Shown here one piece after another: positions 5,932 through 6,526 of a stretch of DNA of 6,526 bases (positions are counted from its first letter, which is position 1; every line of letters starts with the position of its first letter). Below the pieces are notes generated by a model, which did not search any database, was not told the DNA's origin, and saw nothing but the letters and a program-made list of their open reading frames with translations. A program made the translations under genes and the position numbers. Origin of the DNA: an uncultured Clostridia bacterium (GTDB lineage Bacteria > Bacillota > Clostridia > Oscillospirales > Oscillospiraceae). The stretch lies in the NCBI GenBank assembly GCA_946060825.1, contig CAMGPO010000069.1:1-6526 (forward strand). Reading direction: 5' to 3'.

Positions 5932-6526
5932 TTTGCTCCTTGGAAGAAAGACCTTGGGTCGGTATCCGCTTCTGCCATCCCGTGATGGCGGAAAGGAAAA
6001 GGACGAGCAGCAGGGCCCAGGCGTAGGGCATGAGGAGCGCGGAGGTGATGGGCGGGCTGACAAGGCCGTATTCGGCGGCGGCGTGGCTGACCGTATTGAA
6101 CCAGAGCGCACAGACGATATGCCAGGGCAGCATATAGAAGATCGTACAGGCCGAGCAGCACAGCAGGTCGGCGGCGCGTTCGGGAGCTATGCCGAAACGC
6201 TGGGAGAGGGGCTTGACGAAGGTCGTACCCAGCAGGACTTCCGCAGGGACGTTGGCGGAAATGGGGATGGTGATCAGCACCGTGGAGGCGATGATCGTGA
6301 TCTCGGCCTGACGGGCCGTCTTGATGAAGGTCTTCTGCACCTAGTTGACGATATCTTCCATGATGCCGCTTTCCATGACGAGCTGGATCACGCCAAGGAT
6401 GAAGAGGATGAAGATGATGACCCCCGTGACGCCGCTCACGCCGTTCTCGAGCAGGCCGCTGCTCATGCCGCCGGTGGTGACGGGATGGAGCAGATCCGAC
6501 AGGCTGAGGCGGCCTATGGCAAGGCC
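5912..6526 (-). pseudogene. NhaC-like Na+/H+ antiporter family membrane protein, 3' part, with in-frame TAG
   Basis: This reads as the C-terminal ~204 residues of an inner-membrane carrier resembling NhaC-type Na+/H+ antiporters; the 5' part lies beyond the right edge. From the edge, the frame reads through a hydrophobic segment (VIIFILFILGVIQLV), then ESGIMEDIVN, and meets TAG at 6343-6341. The same frame continues with VQKTFIKTARQ, a membrane segment with ITIIASTVLITIPISAN, then GTTFVKPLSQRFGI. This is followed by TIFYMLPWHIVCALW, where the Pro-Trp pair matches the PWN-type motif of NhaC proteins, and a last membrane helix (YAWALLLVLFLSAITGW) before a charged tail and TAA at 5914-5912. Homology on both sides of the TAG shows that it interrupts one gene; the GTG at 6340 is unlikely to be a true start. 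It overlaps the downstream MmgE/PrpD gene. Related carriers in this superfamily can move organic anions, so proton-sodium exchange is only the default guess. Confidence 0.72.
5936..5940 (-). promoter_or_regulatory. Ribosome binding site of the MmgE/PrpD gene
   Basis: AGGAG (5940-5936) lies inside the 3' end of the antiporter gene. Spacing is four bases to the first ATG (5931) and seven to the second (5928), which favours the second methionine as start. Its place inside nhaC points to a tightly packed operon. Confidence 0.7.

Overview
This window joins two pieces of DNA that do not look as if they come from the same organism. The join lies at about 2913-2921.

The left part (1 to ~2915) reads as Bacteroidota, probably Bacteroidales. 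Two divergent promoters of the Bacteroides type (TTTG, 20 bases, TAnnTTTG) sit in an AT-rich intergenic region. The genes lack clear Shine-Dalgarno sites. One gene encodes a signal-peptide-bearing GH5 glycoside hydrolase whose short C-terminal tail resembles those of Bacteroidales secreted proteins. The layout is a glycerate kinase gene running leftward off the window edge (853 to 1). Running rightward from the shared intergenic region are a RidA-family enamine/imine deaminase (1032-1409), the GH5 enzyme (1406-2734, overlapping ridA by 4 bases) and the first ~47 codons of a CinA/PncC-type nicotinamide-nucleotide amidase (from 2779).

The right part (~2919 to 6526) is visibly more GC-rich, uses Shine-Dalgarno sites, and has all its genes on the minus strand. 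Its LepA sequence suggests a sulfate-reducing Desulfovibrio-like bacterium (Desulfobacterota). It holds the first 377 codons of lepA (elongation factor 4), cut off at the join. Upstream of lepA lie a probable terminator and a three-gene unit transcribed right to left: an NhaC-like Na+/H+ antiporter (3' part only), an MmgE/PrpD-family protein, and a second RidA protein. The antiporter carries an in-frame TAG. The MmgE/PrpD gene carries a frameshift and an in-frame TGA. ridA and lepA are clean.

The two ridA genes differ in sequence and context, so they are not a local duplication. Both cinA and lepA lose their 3' parts at the same point, facing each other. Two conserved genes broken by one join, with composition, promoter style and start-site style all switching there, is best explained by a chimeric clone or misassembled contig. 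I see no mobile element, integrase, tRNA or CRISPR that would suggest natural transfer. I did not find a convincing new biological system. The most biologically interesting lead is the nhaC-prpD-ridA gene set and its apparent decay.
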